Source: Mermis nigrescens (Eukaryota; Nematoda; Enoplea; Mermithida; Mermithidae). Taken from it: a stretch of 64,000 nt of DNA. This document shows positions 48,100 to 59,353 of this stretch, one piece after another. The stretch covers positions 30,995,089 through 31,059,088 of the forward strand of contig JAVLUZ010000154.1 of NCBI GenBank assembly GCA_036768485.1, given 5' to 3'. How positions within the stretch are numbered: position 1 is the stretch's first letter; every line of letters begins with the position of its first letter. A program made the position numbers and the translations under genes. The notes under the pieces are model-generated. The model ran no database searches. It saw only the letters and a list, made by a program, of their open reading frames with translations, and was not told the DNA's origin.

Positions 48100-51000
48100 G
48101 ATTTTACGAAAATGGGAAGTGCTTATCTACTAAAAAACAAAAAATTTTAAGAACACAAAAGATTAATTTACGTAGAATGAGAAAATAACCAACAAAGTCT
48201 TCTGTAGGAAAAATGCGAAACTGCAATCAGGCATCTGCTCAGCCTGCGCTATAACACGAAACAAAGAACATGAAAACATGAGAACGATAACAAGTGAAAA
48301 GCTAGTCAAAACATAACAGAGCTACATGATTAGAAATCATCGTCACTTTATTATTCATCCAAAAATATCATTTCCAATGGGATCAATCGTATATAGGTAC
48401 AAATCGACATCATTAAAGAATCACAATTCAAGACGCCAACTCGCGTACGACTGTAATACAATTATTCTGTAAAATTAACTACATGAAACGACGACAATCA
48501 CGGAAAATTTAGCAATGTTCCTCCGCTCAAATGGAGGTGAGAATCTCACTGCAATCAATATATGAGCGGGATTCCTTCCTCCACTTCAGTGAATCGAACG
48601 CGCCTCATTGAAAGAAAACGGAAATATAATTAACCGAATCAGGAAAACGCAGTATAGCACGCACGATTGCACTCAGAATGAGTTGGAAGTAATAGATCTG
48701 GCAGTCATTCTAGTTCAATCTGTGAGATCTAAATTCCAACTCAATCGAAATGCATTAGATTTTGATAGATTTTCGAAAATTATATTAAGTAGACCTAAAT
48801 AGAGCGGTAGATCGGTAAATGGCCTTAATTCACCCCCTCTCACTTTTTATATAAAAGCGACAAAGTACTTGAAATAAAACGAAATTATAAATTATAACGG
48901 TGCAATATTTTTTGCGCTATCACAACCAACAACGCATTAACTGTTCGACTACAAGCGATCAAAATCCTTCTTATAAGTAGAATCGCCCAAAAATACGAGT
49001 ATATTTTGGTACGGTCGTGCGATAATGATTAAATGATAGCATCTACCGACTTAGTCGTTCATCATCAGTCTGGTAAAGAGGTGGAAAGTGCTGATATGGG
49101 TATCTTGTGTGAGCGCGCCTCTTTTTCTTCTTATCACTAAAATCCGGCTCATTGACTAGAAATTTTTCTATAAAGAGTCAGTACGTGTACTTTGAGCAAA
49201 TAGAAAGTTTTCTAAAAATTATTATTTAACCGCCAAAATATGCGCGAGTCCAACCGTGCAATATGTAGGTATTCGTCGCAAGACCAAGAGACACCGTTGA
49301 AAACAAAAAATATACGGGTTCGAAAAAGTTTCGTCGTTCGTACCGTAGGTATGCGCATATAACTGTTGAACTGTATCGTCGCGGCACGCAAATAGTGTTG
49401 AAATCGGTTACGATACCTACACGATTTATCGGTCGGTCGGTCGGCTGCAAAACTTTAATGCATTGTGATAATACAAAAATTTTCTCAATGCGCATGTAAA
49501 AAGGATCAAAATGGACGAAACGATTTTCGAACGGCGTTTATAACGCTATAATGTGAAAACAACTAGCTTACTGATAAGCTGCCTGCTTGCCTGCCTGCCT
49601 GTAGCTTCTGGGACGCTCAGCAAAAGTCTAAGCTTATACAGCGAGCAAGCTATGCAGTTTAAAAATGCTGCTTCGGCCCCTGAACAAATAATTTTTTCAA
49701 CGCACATAGACCAGTCCTAGTCGGTTAGCAGACGTCGTAGTCGTTTTATCAGGTAGCAGGCCGGCTTTTACAGGGGCTTAAGCGCAAGCGTTGCTGCTGC
49801 TGCGCCGTCGTCGTCGTCGTTGTCGATATAATAATAACACCTAATAATGATATATGAAACAGAATTGAAAGGGGGCGGAATAAACAAATTTTCAAAACTT
49901 CGCGTTAGGCACCTAAAAGCCCGGTTGACAAAAAACTATTTGCGTTTTACGAAAATTTACTAACAACAACCAGTATATTTGACGTTGGTTGAGGGGAAAC
50001 GCCAGTTATTCTACGCATACACACCTTTGATATGGATATGTATGGAAGAAAATTTCGAACAACGTGTTTCAGCATAAATGGAAAACGGTGACTAACAAAT
50101 TTATGGCAATAAAGATGATAACGAGAGCAAAGTGCCGCTTGAGTGTGTTAAGGCATTTTATCGATGCATTTAAGCAAAATAAAACTGAGGACAAGTTTTT
50201 GAATAAAACTCAATTGCAGAAGCGCGCTTATTTACTATTATAAGGCCAAAACATTTTTTGTAATTCAAAAACTCAAACCAACTTTTTCGCTGCTAAGCAC
50301 TTTACTTAAAATGCAGTTTTTTCCGTCAGCTACTCATTCAAGCAACACTATCATTGAATCACACTCGCTGGGTGAAAAAACATAATAATAAAGTCAAATA
50401 AGGACGAGATTTTATCACGGATTGCGATGCGAACATAGAAATAAGAGCGCCAAAATGAGCGAGTTATGGATTTTCATACGTGACAAAACGACTCACATGT
50501 GCGCTGATAAAAGACTCAATGGTAGGTTACGTTTGTAAAGCTACATGCAAGCGCATGGTTAGCTAAGCTAAAGCTAAAAGTAGTAATTGCATGAAGCCGC
50601 TGCCGTGCCGACTACTGCACCTTTCTAATGGAAGACATGTAAAGCCAGGCGTTATTTAGCCTTTGTAATATAATAGTATACATATACATATTATGTAGTA
50701 GGTAGGAATATGCAGGGCATTCAAAATAAGCATCTTAGCAATAACGGTGAGCAAACGACGACGGCGAAATTTACTACGTAAAATAGTTCACATCTGAATG
50801 TACTCGTTGTAAAACATCGGACGTACAGGTTCTTATCCCCGTCCGGTAATATTAAATTACAAAGAGCGACACGGTAAAACGCGTCGTGTTCTCATGCAAC
50901 GGTTTTTTTGGGCGGATCGACGGCTGACGTCCGACCAACGAAAGAAAGAACCAGTTTTATATTCTTTCTTTTTCAATAGTCTTGCTTAACTCACGTCAAA

Positions 51001-51945
51001 CTATCCATGCACAAAATAGTGTTTGCTCTCTCGCTCAATCATGGATTGAATGTTTGCTAAAACGCCTGTACTATAGCATAGGCGTGTAAAACGCCATTGA
51101 GATGAGTAGACGTTTATGCCGAAACAGTGTCTTCTTGGAGTCTTGTTCCAAAAATAACCCGGCGGCAGGGCGTCGCCAGGGTCGACGCGCTAGCGATTAT
51201 CGAGTGAGACTTTCCATGGCTGCCTACGTTGTACACGTGGCTAAGAAGCGTATACTGTAGACAACTATGCCGCGAATAGATTTATCGCACGGCGAAAGGC
51301 AACGTATGTAGGTAGCTTTTGTTCATGAACGACGCGGCTATTTAGGGTTTCCAAGAGGTTAATGAGATAGAGATAAATCACTTTGAGTTAGCTCCGCTTT
51401 CACGTGGGAGTAAAGCGTCTTTTATGAAATTAAATGACAATACTGACTGACCAGCGTACGCATGTTTTAAATTTGAATATGATATTAGACTTTTTATTTT
51501 TTTGTAATTTTCCATTCAGGTGTCGTGTTTAAAACCCTCTGTTTACCATCATGTTTTTGCAGTCGAAAACTCCTAGTCTATATTCAGTTACACCTTCTTC
51601 ACATAAGTACTCTAACAGTTACTACTTCATTTATTGCAATTTTATACACATTTTCTAAATATGTATTTTACTTTTTATGAAAATTATTTTTGAAAGAGTA
51701 CCTACAACTGTAAAACTATTACAGTGCATAAGAATAGCACCTAGTGGACATCCATGCAAGAACAAGAAAAATTAGATTTCTGTTGTTGTGTTGAACACAA
51801 CCAGGGAATGCATTTGAAAAGCCGGAAAGGAATAAATCACTACATTTTTCATTGGGACCTTGTTATACAATTTTGAATTTTTGTGATGTCACTGAAAATA
51901 GGCCGAAAAATGCTTATTTCTCACTACTCTAGAAGTTCTCTTCGA
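48100..51945. other. 3.8-kb stretch free of dispersed elements
   Basis: None of the families seen elsewhere occurs here. The base composition is more even and there are GC-rich islands (about 49380-49450, 49730-49820, 50880-50940, 51160-51310). Short simple repeats include (GGTC)n near 49432, (TGCC)n near 49585, and GCTGCTGCTG plus CGTCGTCGTCG near 49790-49820. I find no convincing exon. It could be a promoter or enhancer region, or the leader exon of a gene whose coding exons lie outside the window. Confidence 0.4.
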
Positions 51946-51952
51946 GCTAAAT

Positions 51953-52514
51953 CATGAAGAACGATGGGAAGTTCGGGAGGTATGCATCATAGGTGGGCAA
52001 GCACCGAAATTCTGGGGAGGGGGTGGAAAATTTCTGAAGAGGTGAAAAATTTCTGGGGAGGGGGTGAAAAAATTTTCAAAGGTTAAAAAATAGTCTCAAA
52101 AGTGGTCGTACGGTGAAAAAACACCATTTTCCGATGTTTCTCATTGAGCACTATCCAATGGCATAATCGCTAAAAAAGCAAAAAAAATTTCAAAACTTGA
52201 ATTCTGGAGGGGGTATTTTGATTTCTGGGGGTATTCCAACTTCTGGGGGTGCATACCCCCAAACCTCTCACGCTCACGTGTGGTATGCATTCTCCTCCCC
52301 AAGAAGGCCGAATGCCCTCCCAGATACCAAAGTACCCCCACCAGAATTCGAATTTTTGAATTTTTTTGTTTTTTTTCGCAATTTTTGATGCCGATGGATA
52401 GTGCTCGATGAGTAACGTTGAGAAATGGTGTTTTTCGCCATACCACGATTTTTAAGACCATTTTTTGACTTTCGAGAAATCGTGCACCCCCAGAATTTTG
52501 GTGCTGCCCACCTA
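51953..52514 (+). mobile_element. Family B element carrying another family B
   Basis: Plus-strand family B sequence begins near 51953 (GATGGGAAGTTCGGGAGG), breaks at GTATGCAT and resumes at 52283 with TTCTCCTCCCCAAGAAGG. It ends GCTGCCCACCTAT. The outer duplication is unclear. Confidence 0.65.
51988..52282 (-). mobile_element. Family B element nested in family B, exact duplication
   Basis: The 295-bp reversed copy lies between GTATGCAT at 51980-51987 and 52283-52290. The ends are CATAGGTGGGCAAGC and CGCTCACGTGTG. Confidence 0.9.
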
Positions 52515-52970
52515 TACTATGACTCCGTAGGACACGGTTAACGGAGGGTTGAGATTTTACTTTGAGAAGAAAATTTTTTTGGAAATGTTGCAAAGTCTAT
52601 TGTACATGCGCACTTCTGGTTTAAGTCTTCTAATTTAATATACATTGTAGGTAGGTAGTACATACATAATACTTATTTAGCCGTCACGCACGATGGACAA
52701 ACGACGCACGTTATGTAGGCTTAACGCATTTTTTCATAAATTTCAACTTTAGTCACAAACATTTCGCAACGTCGCAGACAAAAGTCGGAGATTTTTTCTG
52801 TTTAAGACGACGATCGGTCTATCCAAACAACGCAATAACTTTTGTGACGAAATGTAATTTGAAAATGTTCGCTGAACGATTAAAATAAAACATTTTTCAC
52901 GAATAAGTCTTAATTGACTGTTTACTACCTTAAAAAGCAAAAATTACGATGCTATGAATCGCCACACAAC

Positions 52971-53513
52971 CACACGTGGGCGTGGGGGGATTTGAGGGGG
53001 GTATGCAACCCCCAGATGTTGAAATAACCCTCCCCAGAAATCAAAATGCCCCTTCAGAATTCAAATTTTGAAAACTATTTTTATGTTTTTGTAGCGATTT
53101 GTTGATGCCATTGGATAGTGCTCAATGAGAAACGTCGGAAATGGTGTTTTTTCGCCATACGACCATACGTGGGCAGCAAGAAAATTCTGGGGGGGGGGGG
53201 TGCAAGATTTTTTTGAAGGTCGAAAAATGGCCTTAAAAATGGTGGTATGGCGATAAAAACACCATTTTTCGACGTTTCTCATCAAGCACTATCCATTGGC
53301 ATCAAAAAATTGCGAAAAAAACGAAAAAAATTTTCAAAAATTGAATTCTGGGGGGGTATTTTGATTTCTGGGGGGTATTTTGGTTTCTGGGGGTGCATAC
53401 CCCCCCAAACCCCCCCCCACGCCCAGGTGTGCATACGACCACTGTTAAGACCATTTTTGACCTTTGAAAATTTTTTCACCCCCCCCCGAGAATTTAGGTG
53501 CTGCCCACCTATG
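52971..53513 (+). mobile_element. Family B element (host of a nested copy), exact duplication
   Basis: The outer copy lies between CACACAAC at 52963-52970 and 53514-53521. It starts CACACGTGGGCGTGGGG and ends GCTGCCCACCTATG. Without the insertion it would be ~267 bp. Confidence 0.92.
53164..53431 (-). mobile_element. Family B element nested inside a family B, exact duplication
   Basis: The 268-bp reversed copy lies between CATACGAC at 53156-53163 and 53432-53439. That octamer is itself part of the host copy's CGCCATACGACCA block, which proves the insertion order. Confidence 0.95.
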
Positions 53514-53618
53514 CACACAACCCGTACTTAGGCCTAAAATCCATAGGAGTCGGAGCTTCCGAAGACGGGATTAGTCGATCGGACTCAATATTTCAGCTTA
53601 TAACTTTTCCTTTCTCAG

Positions 53619-53734
53619 CTTTTATCGGAGGCGTAGATGGACAAGGATTGAGGCTACTCGAAAAAGTGCTAATTAATACCATTTTACGAAAGTCACGTAC
53701 CAAAAAAGTCGAAATATCGATGATGGATATGTGA
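53619..53734 (+). CDS. Possible terminal coding exon, unknown protein
   Basis: A strong pyrimidine-rich acceptor (TAACTTTTCCTTTCTCAG) ends at 53618. The frame that follows encodes about 38 residues containing GGVDGQGLRLLEK and KSRTKKVEISMMDM and stops at 53732-53734; an AATAAA follows at 53862-53867. I do not recognise the protein and see no matching upstream exon. The alternative frame after the same acceptor closes after 18 codons. It may be chance. Confidence 0.2.
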
Positions 53735-54590
53735 TTAGGCGCACATCACGACTTACGAAACACGGGCATGGTCGACTGGGTTGGGTGGGACTGTAAACTT
53801 AAATCGTTGGATGTAACAGTGACGAATGGAACGACTGTAAATATAAATAACCGGTTGTAATAATAAATTGAACGTTATAGATATGAAAAATAGGTACACA
53901 CATCCTATCACTGACATCAGCAAGATATATGTACAAGCGTAATGTTCACACCACGGAGATTGCTTTTAATTTAATGAACGAGCGCAATTAACAGAGTGCA
54001 GCACGCTCATACCTACTAACATTAGTGAGAACAGACTTGGGTCTTTTAAATTTCTTAAAAGTCATGCTTAAACTGATTTGAAACTTATTGAGCAAATTAA
54101 TTAGCACAATAAGTTATAGTCTGCTTACTTAACTTTGAGGTTTTCTTTTGAATATGATCCGCAGGAATTAGGCTACACAAAATGGTTTAGAGTTTTGATG
54201 CAGTAATTAGTGTTATTTTGATATACCTACCAAAAATAAATTTTGGTATGATTTTGGTAGGCACTTGTTGGACTATCAATATCATATTTTAATTCTGTGA
54301 ATTTAGGTATATCATATTCTTATCATATTAAAACTCTGGGAAATGTGAAAATATTTTTGATATAATTTTGGTATAATTTTAGTATAAAGTGGTGGCACTT
54401 TTCCTTTTTTCGCTCTTTATCTAACTTACTTATTTTGTACGTATGATGCAGAAGGTATTTTTCCACAGGTTGTATTATCATATGGAGACAAATAACGTAA
54501 GTATGTATGTACATATGTATACCGAGCCGAGCCCCCTCATACATATAATCCGTTGAGGTTTGTATACACCCACGTTATTCGTGTGTACTT

Positions 54591-54825
54591 CATTGGGCGT
54601 CGGGGAGGGGGTTTGGGGGAATGGACCCCCAGAAACCAAAATACCCCCAGAATTCAATTTTTGAAATTTTTTTGTTTTTTTTGCAATTTTTTGATGCCAA
54701 TGGATATTGCTCGATGAGAAACGTTGAAAAATGGTCTTTGTTCGCCATACCACCATTTTTAAGGCCATTTTTTGACCTTTGAAAAAAACTTGCACCCCCC
54801 AGAACTTTGGAGCCGCCCACCTATG
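54591..54825 (+). mobile_element. Family B element with exact 8-bp duplication
   Basis: The 235-bp copy lies between GTGTACTT at 54583-54590 and 54826-54833. It starts CATTGGGCGTCGGGG and ends GCCGCCCACCTATG. It is nested in the 1.7-kb element. Confidence 0.92.
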
Positions 54826-54933
54826 GTGTACTTGCATACAATTAGCGCAGCGTAGTATGGGTGAAGTAACATCTGTCTGTGTTGATAAATGCGTAATATA
54901 AGGTGAGCTCAGCTCATCATTAAGGTTGGCTTA

Positions 54934-55098
54934 TAGTCTGTTTCACATAAGTTTGGGCATAAATTTTAAGAAGTTATTTGAAAGTAAGCCGACGGATTAT
55001 GATAATTATATATCAAATCAATGCTATAATCGCAATCTGTCAATTTGTTGTCGAACATCGTTTTTAAAATTTATGCCCAAACTTGTGTGAAACAGACT
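54934..55098. mobile_element. Palindromic element with TATAGTCTGTTTCA ends
   Basis: In this 165-bp near-palindrome, TAGTCTGTTTCACATAAGTT at the left mirrors AACTTGTGTGAAACAGACT at the right, with GGGCATAAATTTT and AAAATTTATGCCC inside. It is related to 39099-39240. Confidence 0.8.
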
Positions 55099-55132
55099 GG
55101 GAGATTACAAAACATTAGTTAGGTAGGTAGGA

Positions 55133-55279
55133 ATGATGACCATTAAATTATTTGTTTTCTTAATCCTTGTTTGCCACCTGTATTCTTGGCCGTTGAGCTT
55201 CCCTGATTGTGATCCAAATATTCCGAAATTTTGTTATTTGTCGAAAAGTGAAAGGAATTCATATAATTTTGAAACTTAA
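55133..55279 (+). CDS. Small ORF with signal-peptide-like start
   Basis: This is a 48-codon ORF. Residues 1-22 (MMTIKLFVFLILVCHLYSWP and two more) look like a cleavable signal peptide. The short remainder has two cysteines (FPDCDP and PKFCYLSK). A possible splice donor, AAAAGTGAAAG, lies at 55248 after residue 38, so it may be the first exon of a secreted protein. It sits inside the 1.7-kb element at 54208-55886, which suggests either a captured fragment or chance in AT-rich DNA. No family is recognised. Confidence 0.25.
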   Translation: MMTIKLFVFLILVCHLYSWPLSFPDCDPNIPKFCYLSKSERNSYNFET

Positions 55280-56032
55280 TCTCGTAAATTTTGAAAGTTT
55301 TTAAATAAATGAAATTTTTTTGAAATTTACGTCTAAAAATGTAATGCTCGTGTTTTTCTATAGTTTATTTCACAAAACCTTGTGCACTAAAATCAATTTT
55401 ATACGATTAGTGAGCAGGTACAGAATTAGTTTCTAGGTAGATTACTGTAACACAAACTAGCTATGCTTATTCATTGCTATGCATAACATCGTAATTATTG
55501 CTTCCGATTAAGTGAAAAATCGTTGGGAATGAGAGATAATCGTTTAAAAAATATTGATTACTTGCATACTTAGCCTTTTGACTTTGAATTAAAATAAAAG
55601 AGTCTTAAAATATGCATAATTTATCACAGTGCATTGATATGCATGCATTTAATTCCCCAACTATTTTGCTTACATAGGTATCTACTTCGAATGGTTTTGC
55701 AGAAAATACATAATAGGTATACATATGCACTACCTACCAAAAACATATTAAATATATACCAAATATCGAAAATATATCATATTTTAAATAAAAAATAGCG
55801 AAATATCATATTTATATCATATTAAAATTAAGCTAACTATACCAATATCATATTTTAATTATTTTTGGGCTACCAAAATAACACTAGCAGTAATCCGGCT
55901 TAGCAATGGAACATGTCTCACCGTAACTCGATATACTGTGGAACATCCCAACAATGGCGTTAGTTAATAGCACTTTTGTAGGCACTTAAATTTATTCAAA
56001 AGCCTCAATGTTTAATGAAACGGACTATAACT

Positions 56033-56578
56033 TATAGTCTGTTTCATTTACCCGAGAGCTTTTGAAGCAAATCTTTTCCAAGACAGTAACTCTATTTTTC
56101 CTACTTACCGTAGGTCGTTTAGAGATCACTGTAGCTGCAAAGTATGGAAGGGTTTTCAATAAAAAATTTTTGACACAACTTACTCTTGTCTCTAGCAGAT
56201 CATGCAACTTGCGGATAGAAGTTGCACATTCAGCTTGTTATAAATTGAACGTTAAACACAATAGACTAACATTTTAGACATCGCTGCAAACTTCCACTTA
56301 GCGCAGTGGTAGAACGCCTGATTGTCGTCGAAGCAACGCGGGTTCGATTCCATTCGCGAGATTTTATTTAGCACACTTACTGTAGTATGATCCATCACTG
56401 TTTAGATGCTTGAATTGAGTTTATGTGGACGTTTTAGTGCATTAAAAATGGAAGAATGACAGCTATTCGCCTTCACTCAACTTTTCTGTTGAGTTACAGT
56501 AAATCACTTAGTTTAAGCATACTGTAGACTTCAAAAAAATTTATTGAAAAAGCTCCCAAATAAACGAAACAGACTATA
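56033..56578. mobile_element. Element with TATAGTCTGTTTC ends enclosing a tRNA-like promoter
   Basis: The inverted ends are TATAGTCTGTTTCATTTACC and CGAAACAGACTATA, and the next blocks (GAGAGCTTTT and AAAGCTCCC) also mirror. The 546-bp interior includes the tRNA-like region at 56288-56360. A reversed solo end (AACGGACTATA) abuts it on the left. Confidence 0.6.
56288..56360 (+). other. tRNA-like sequence (A and B boxes), not a functional tRNA
   Basis: An A-box match TAGCGCAGTGG (56299-56309) and a perfect B-box GGTTCGATTCC (56341-56351) are spaced as in a tRNA gene. The acceptor and T stems do not pair and the anticodon stem has a mismatch. This fits a tRNA-derived SINE head or decayed tRNA copy carrying an RNA polymerase III promoter. 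Confidence 0.55.
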
Positions 56579-57483
56579 GCACCAGGCGCATTGCATGCGG
56601 TCGTTTGAACACATTTGACAGCAATAATTCGTTTCAAGGAACAGTAGGAGGGAATGTTTCATTTACCTGCGCAGTTTTCTTCCGCAAAGATCCAGGCTAC
56701 AAAAATGGTTCAAAGTTATAAAGGTGTATCTATATTAAATCAATTTTCAATGAGCTCTAGGCCAGCCAGTCATTTTACATAAAAATTATGAAATAATTTT
56801 TATGGTTTCTTGGTTCGAAAGTCGGTAATAGACTTTTCGATTAAAGAAATAATTCTAAACGATTCACCTGAATTGATATGGCTGTAGAATAAAGTCGGGA
56901 CGTCCATTGTTGCCGAGCTGCCTGCGAATATATCCAATCTCTAGGCAGCTATAATGCCAAGTATGTACACGAAAAGAAAAACAAATCAAGTCGCAATACG
57001 CTTAATCTAATACGCCAGACTGTACATGGCGGAAGCCAACACCTACAATAATGCCAACTACACGAATATTCTAGATACAAAAGTGAACTAACTAAATTGA
57101 AATAAGCATAAAAGATTTTTATGACATTTAAGATTGAAATACGCGTATTTTTAAAATAATCAATCAATTTAAGATAATAGCGTACTCAATACATTATTGA
57201 TTTTTTCCGATCTCAACATATGTAGGCTCAACAGATTAGCAGTCACCACGTCGCCTATGTTTTTAATGTGAAAGAGTATTGGGATAGGAGACAATATCCT
57301 GCAGGCCGTATTCACAATCGAGGCTAAAGTCTATAGACCGGTCTAAATTTTTAGACCGGACTAAATTGGTATTCACAATGGTGCTAAAGTCTATAGACCG
57401 GTCTAAATCAGGCATCATTTAGCCCGAAAATTTAGCCTGCTATCGACTGGGCTAAATGTCATTTAGACTGAAAAATTCGGTAC

Positions 57484-58665
57484 CGTCTCAACGACTCCCA
57501 CTGTCTCAACACTCCCACTCGAATTCTCAACACTCCCACTGTCTCAACATTCCCACCGTCTCAACATTCCCACTGTCTCAACACTCCCACTCGAATTCTC
57601 AACACTCCCACTGTCTCAACATTCCCACTGTCTCAACATTCCCACTGTCTCAACACTCCCACTCGAATTCTCAACACTCCCACTGTCTCAACATTCCCAC
57701 TGTCGCAATGCTAAACGGGACCATATATGAGCATGAAGCGTCTGGGTGGGGTCTATAGACCCCTTCTCGCCCAAGAATCTGGCGAACTTCCTAGAATTGT
57801 TATCATTGATACTTTTTGGGACTTGATCCCGTCTGGAGCCCCATAATTTTTACGCTGCCCATGCATGAACGGTAAATTTCACTTAAGGGCGATAAGATTT
57901 ACAACCTAGCACATATTCCAGTTCAGATTTAGGATTTTAAATATTACTTGATGGTGATAAGATATACGACCTTGCACATATTCTACTTCAGCGGATTAAG
58001 GATTTTACAGCCACGGATGCCATATGCCACTGTTTCGCAAATTTCAATGGCGAATCTATGGTAATTAGTTAGCAAGATTTAATGTCATCAAAAAATACAT
58101 TAAGATGCAGGTATCGCGAAATGCGTTTCATTTTTATCAACATGCGTGATGATAACAACGCTATATCCATTCACAGTTTAACCAAGAAGATATATTAAGT
58201 GAATTCAACCAAAGTGTCAGTAAAATCCTAAATCCGTTAAAGTAGAATATGTGTGAGGTAATAGAGCTTATCACCATTAAGTGATATTTAAAATCCTAAA
58301 TCTGAACTGGAATATGTACAAGGTTGTAAATCTTATCGCCCTCAAGTGAAATTTACCGTTCATGCTTGGGCAGCGTAAAAATTATGGGGCTCAGACGGGA
58401 TCAAGTCCCAAAATGTATCAATGATAACAATTCTAGGAAGTTCGCTAGATTCTTGGGCGGAGAGGGCTGCTTAGACCCCACCCGGAGCGACTTGAGACAG
58501 TGGGAATGCTGAAATATGAGTGGTCCGATGTGTTGAGACGTGATGCGTAAGAGACAGTGAGAATGTTGAGAATTCGAGTGGGAGTGTTGAGACAGTGGGA
58601 ATGTTGAGACAGTGGGAATGTTGAGACGGTAGGAGTGTTGAGTCACAATCGAAAAATTCATTCTT
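57484..58665. mobile_element. Fold-back element with tandem-repeat arm tips
   Basis: The arms 57484-58015 and 58222-58665 are imperfect inverted copies. From the outside inward, each has a minisatellite tip (CTCAACACTCCCACT-type units), the CTTGATCCCGTCTG/CAGACGGGATCAAG block, a GGTAAATTTCACTT block and two AATCCTAAATC-type blocks. The loop is ~200 bp. It is non-coding and nested in the Harbinger element, upstream of its transposase. Confidence 0.8.
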
Positions 58666-58698
58666 GTCGGCAGGTTTGACTGTACGATTATTAGTGCG

Positions 58699-59135
58699 AA
58701 TATGGCAGCTTTTTTAAATACACATTACGAATATCAAAGAGCTTTTAGACGAGAACGCATTTTTCGGGAAATTCATGATCCACTTTCACTATCTGATTCC
58801 TAATTACTCGAACGTTTTCGGTCTGATAGGGAAGGAATTTTATACTTAACGGATTTGATCAGAGAGAACATTGAACACCCTATAGATCGGAGTCGTGCTA
58901 TACCACCTATTTTGCAAGTTTGCATCGCCATGCGTTATTATTCTTGTGGAACCTTTCAAATAACAATAGGAGATACTGAGCATATCAGCCAGCCTACTGT
59001 TAGTCGAATAATTCATAAAGTTTCTAAAGTATTGGCTACACGAATCGGTAAGTTTATCATATTCTCTTCCTTGGAGCACAGCGTGTAAAGGATGAATTTT
59101 ACGAAAAAGCTGCATTTCCTGGTAAGTTGAAGTTG
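58699..59135 (+). pseudogene. HARBI1-like transposase N-terminal fragment
   Basis: From the ATG at 58699 the frame encodes a start region ending DPLSLSDS, then a stop at 58801. It continues LLERF, then DRSRAIPPILQVCIAMRYY, and SQPTVSRIIHKVSKVLATR, the conserved DNA-binding block of PIF/Harbinger transposases. A frameshift near 59078 precedes VKDEFYEKAAFPG, which should lead to the catalytic DDE domain, but the sequence ends there. One stop, one frameshift and loss of the catalytic part make it dead. Confidence 0.85.
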
Positions 59136-59215
59136 AACGATCTAAAAAAATCGTTTCCACCTCATTTTTTCATTTTACAAAATATTTAAAAACAATTGAA
59201 TGTCTCATTTGAAAT

Positions 59216-59353
59216 CATACATGAGCACAGCAAGGAAATTATGGGGATCCGGATGGGGTAAAATCATCACAAAGTACTATGAAGAATTACCGATTTTTTG
59301 AAGGAGTCCGCCAGATTCTCGGGGTACAGTCTAATCCCCCACGCCCATGTGTG
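59216..59353 (-). mobile_element. Small family C-like element
   Basis: The 138-bp copy lies between TTTGAAAT (59208-59215) and CTTGAAAT (59354-59361), matching at 7 of 8. The ends are CATACATGAGCACAGC and CACGCCCATGTGTG. Confidence 0.7.

Larger units (their letters stand above)
54208..55886. mobile_element. 1.7-kb element with exact 8-bp target duplication
   Basis: Exact octamers GCAGTAAT at 54200-54207 and 55887-55894 directly flank inverted ends TAGTGTTATTTTG and CAAAATAACACTA. Sub-terminal ACCTACCAAAAA and ATATCATATTTTAATT blocks also mirror each other. It contains a later family B element, a palindromic element and the ORF at 55133, but no recognisable transposase. Confidence 0.85.

Noticed and set aside
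55355..56033. A further element with TATAGTTTATTTCAC and GAAACGGACTATA ends
   Set aside because: It would cross the well-defined right boundary of the 1.7-kb element at 55886, so the two ends probably belong to separate insertions.
56288..56360. A functional tRNA gene
   Set aside because: The A and B boxes are good, but the acceptor and T stems do not pair and the anticodon loop lacks the usual purine after the anticodon.
57456..57758. A 100-aa ORF with repeated SQHSHSNSQHSHC units
   Set aside because: It is the translated minisatellite at the tip of the fold-back arm, and the mirror arm gives a similar ORF on the other strand.
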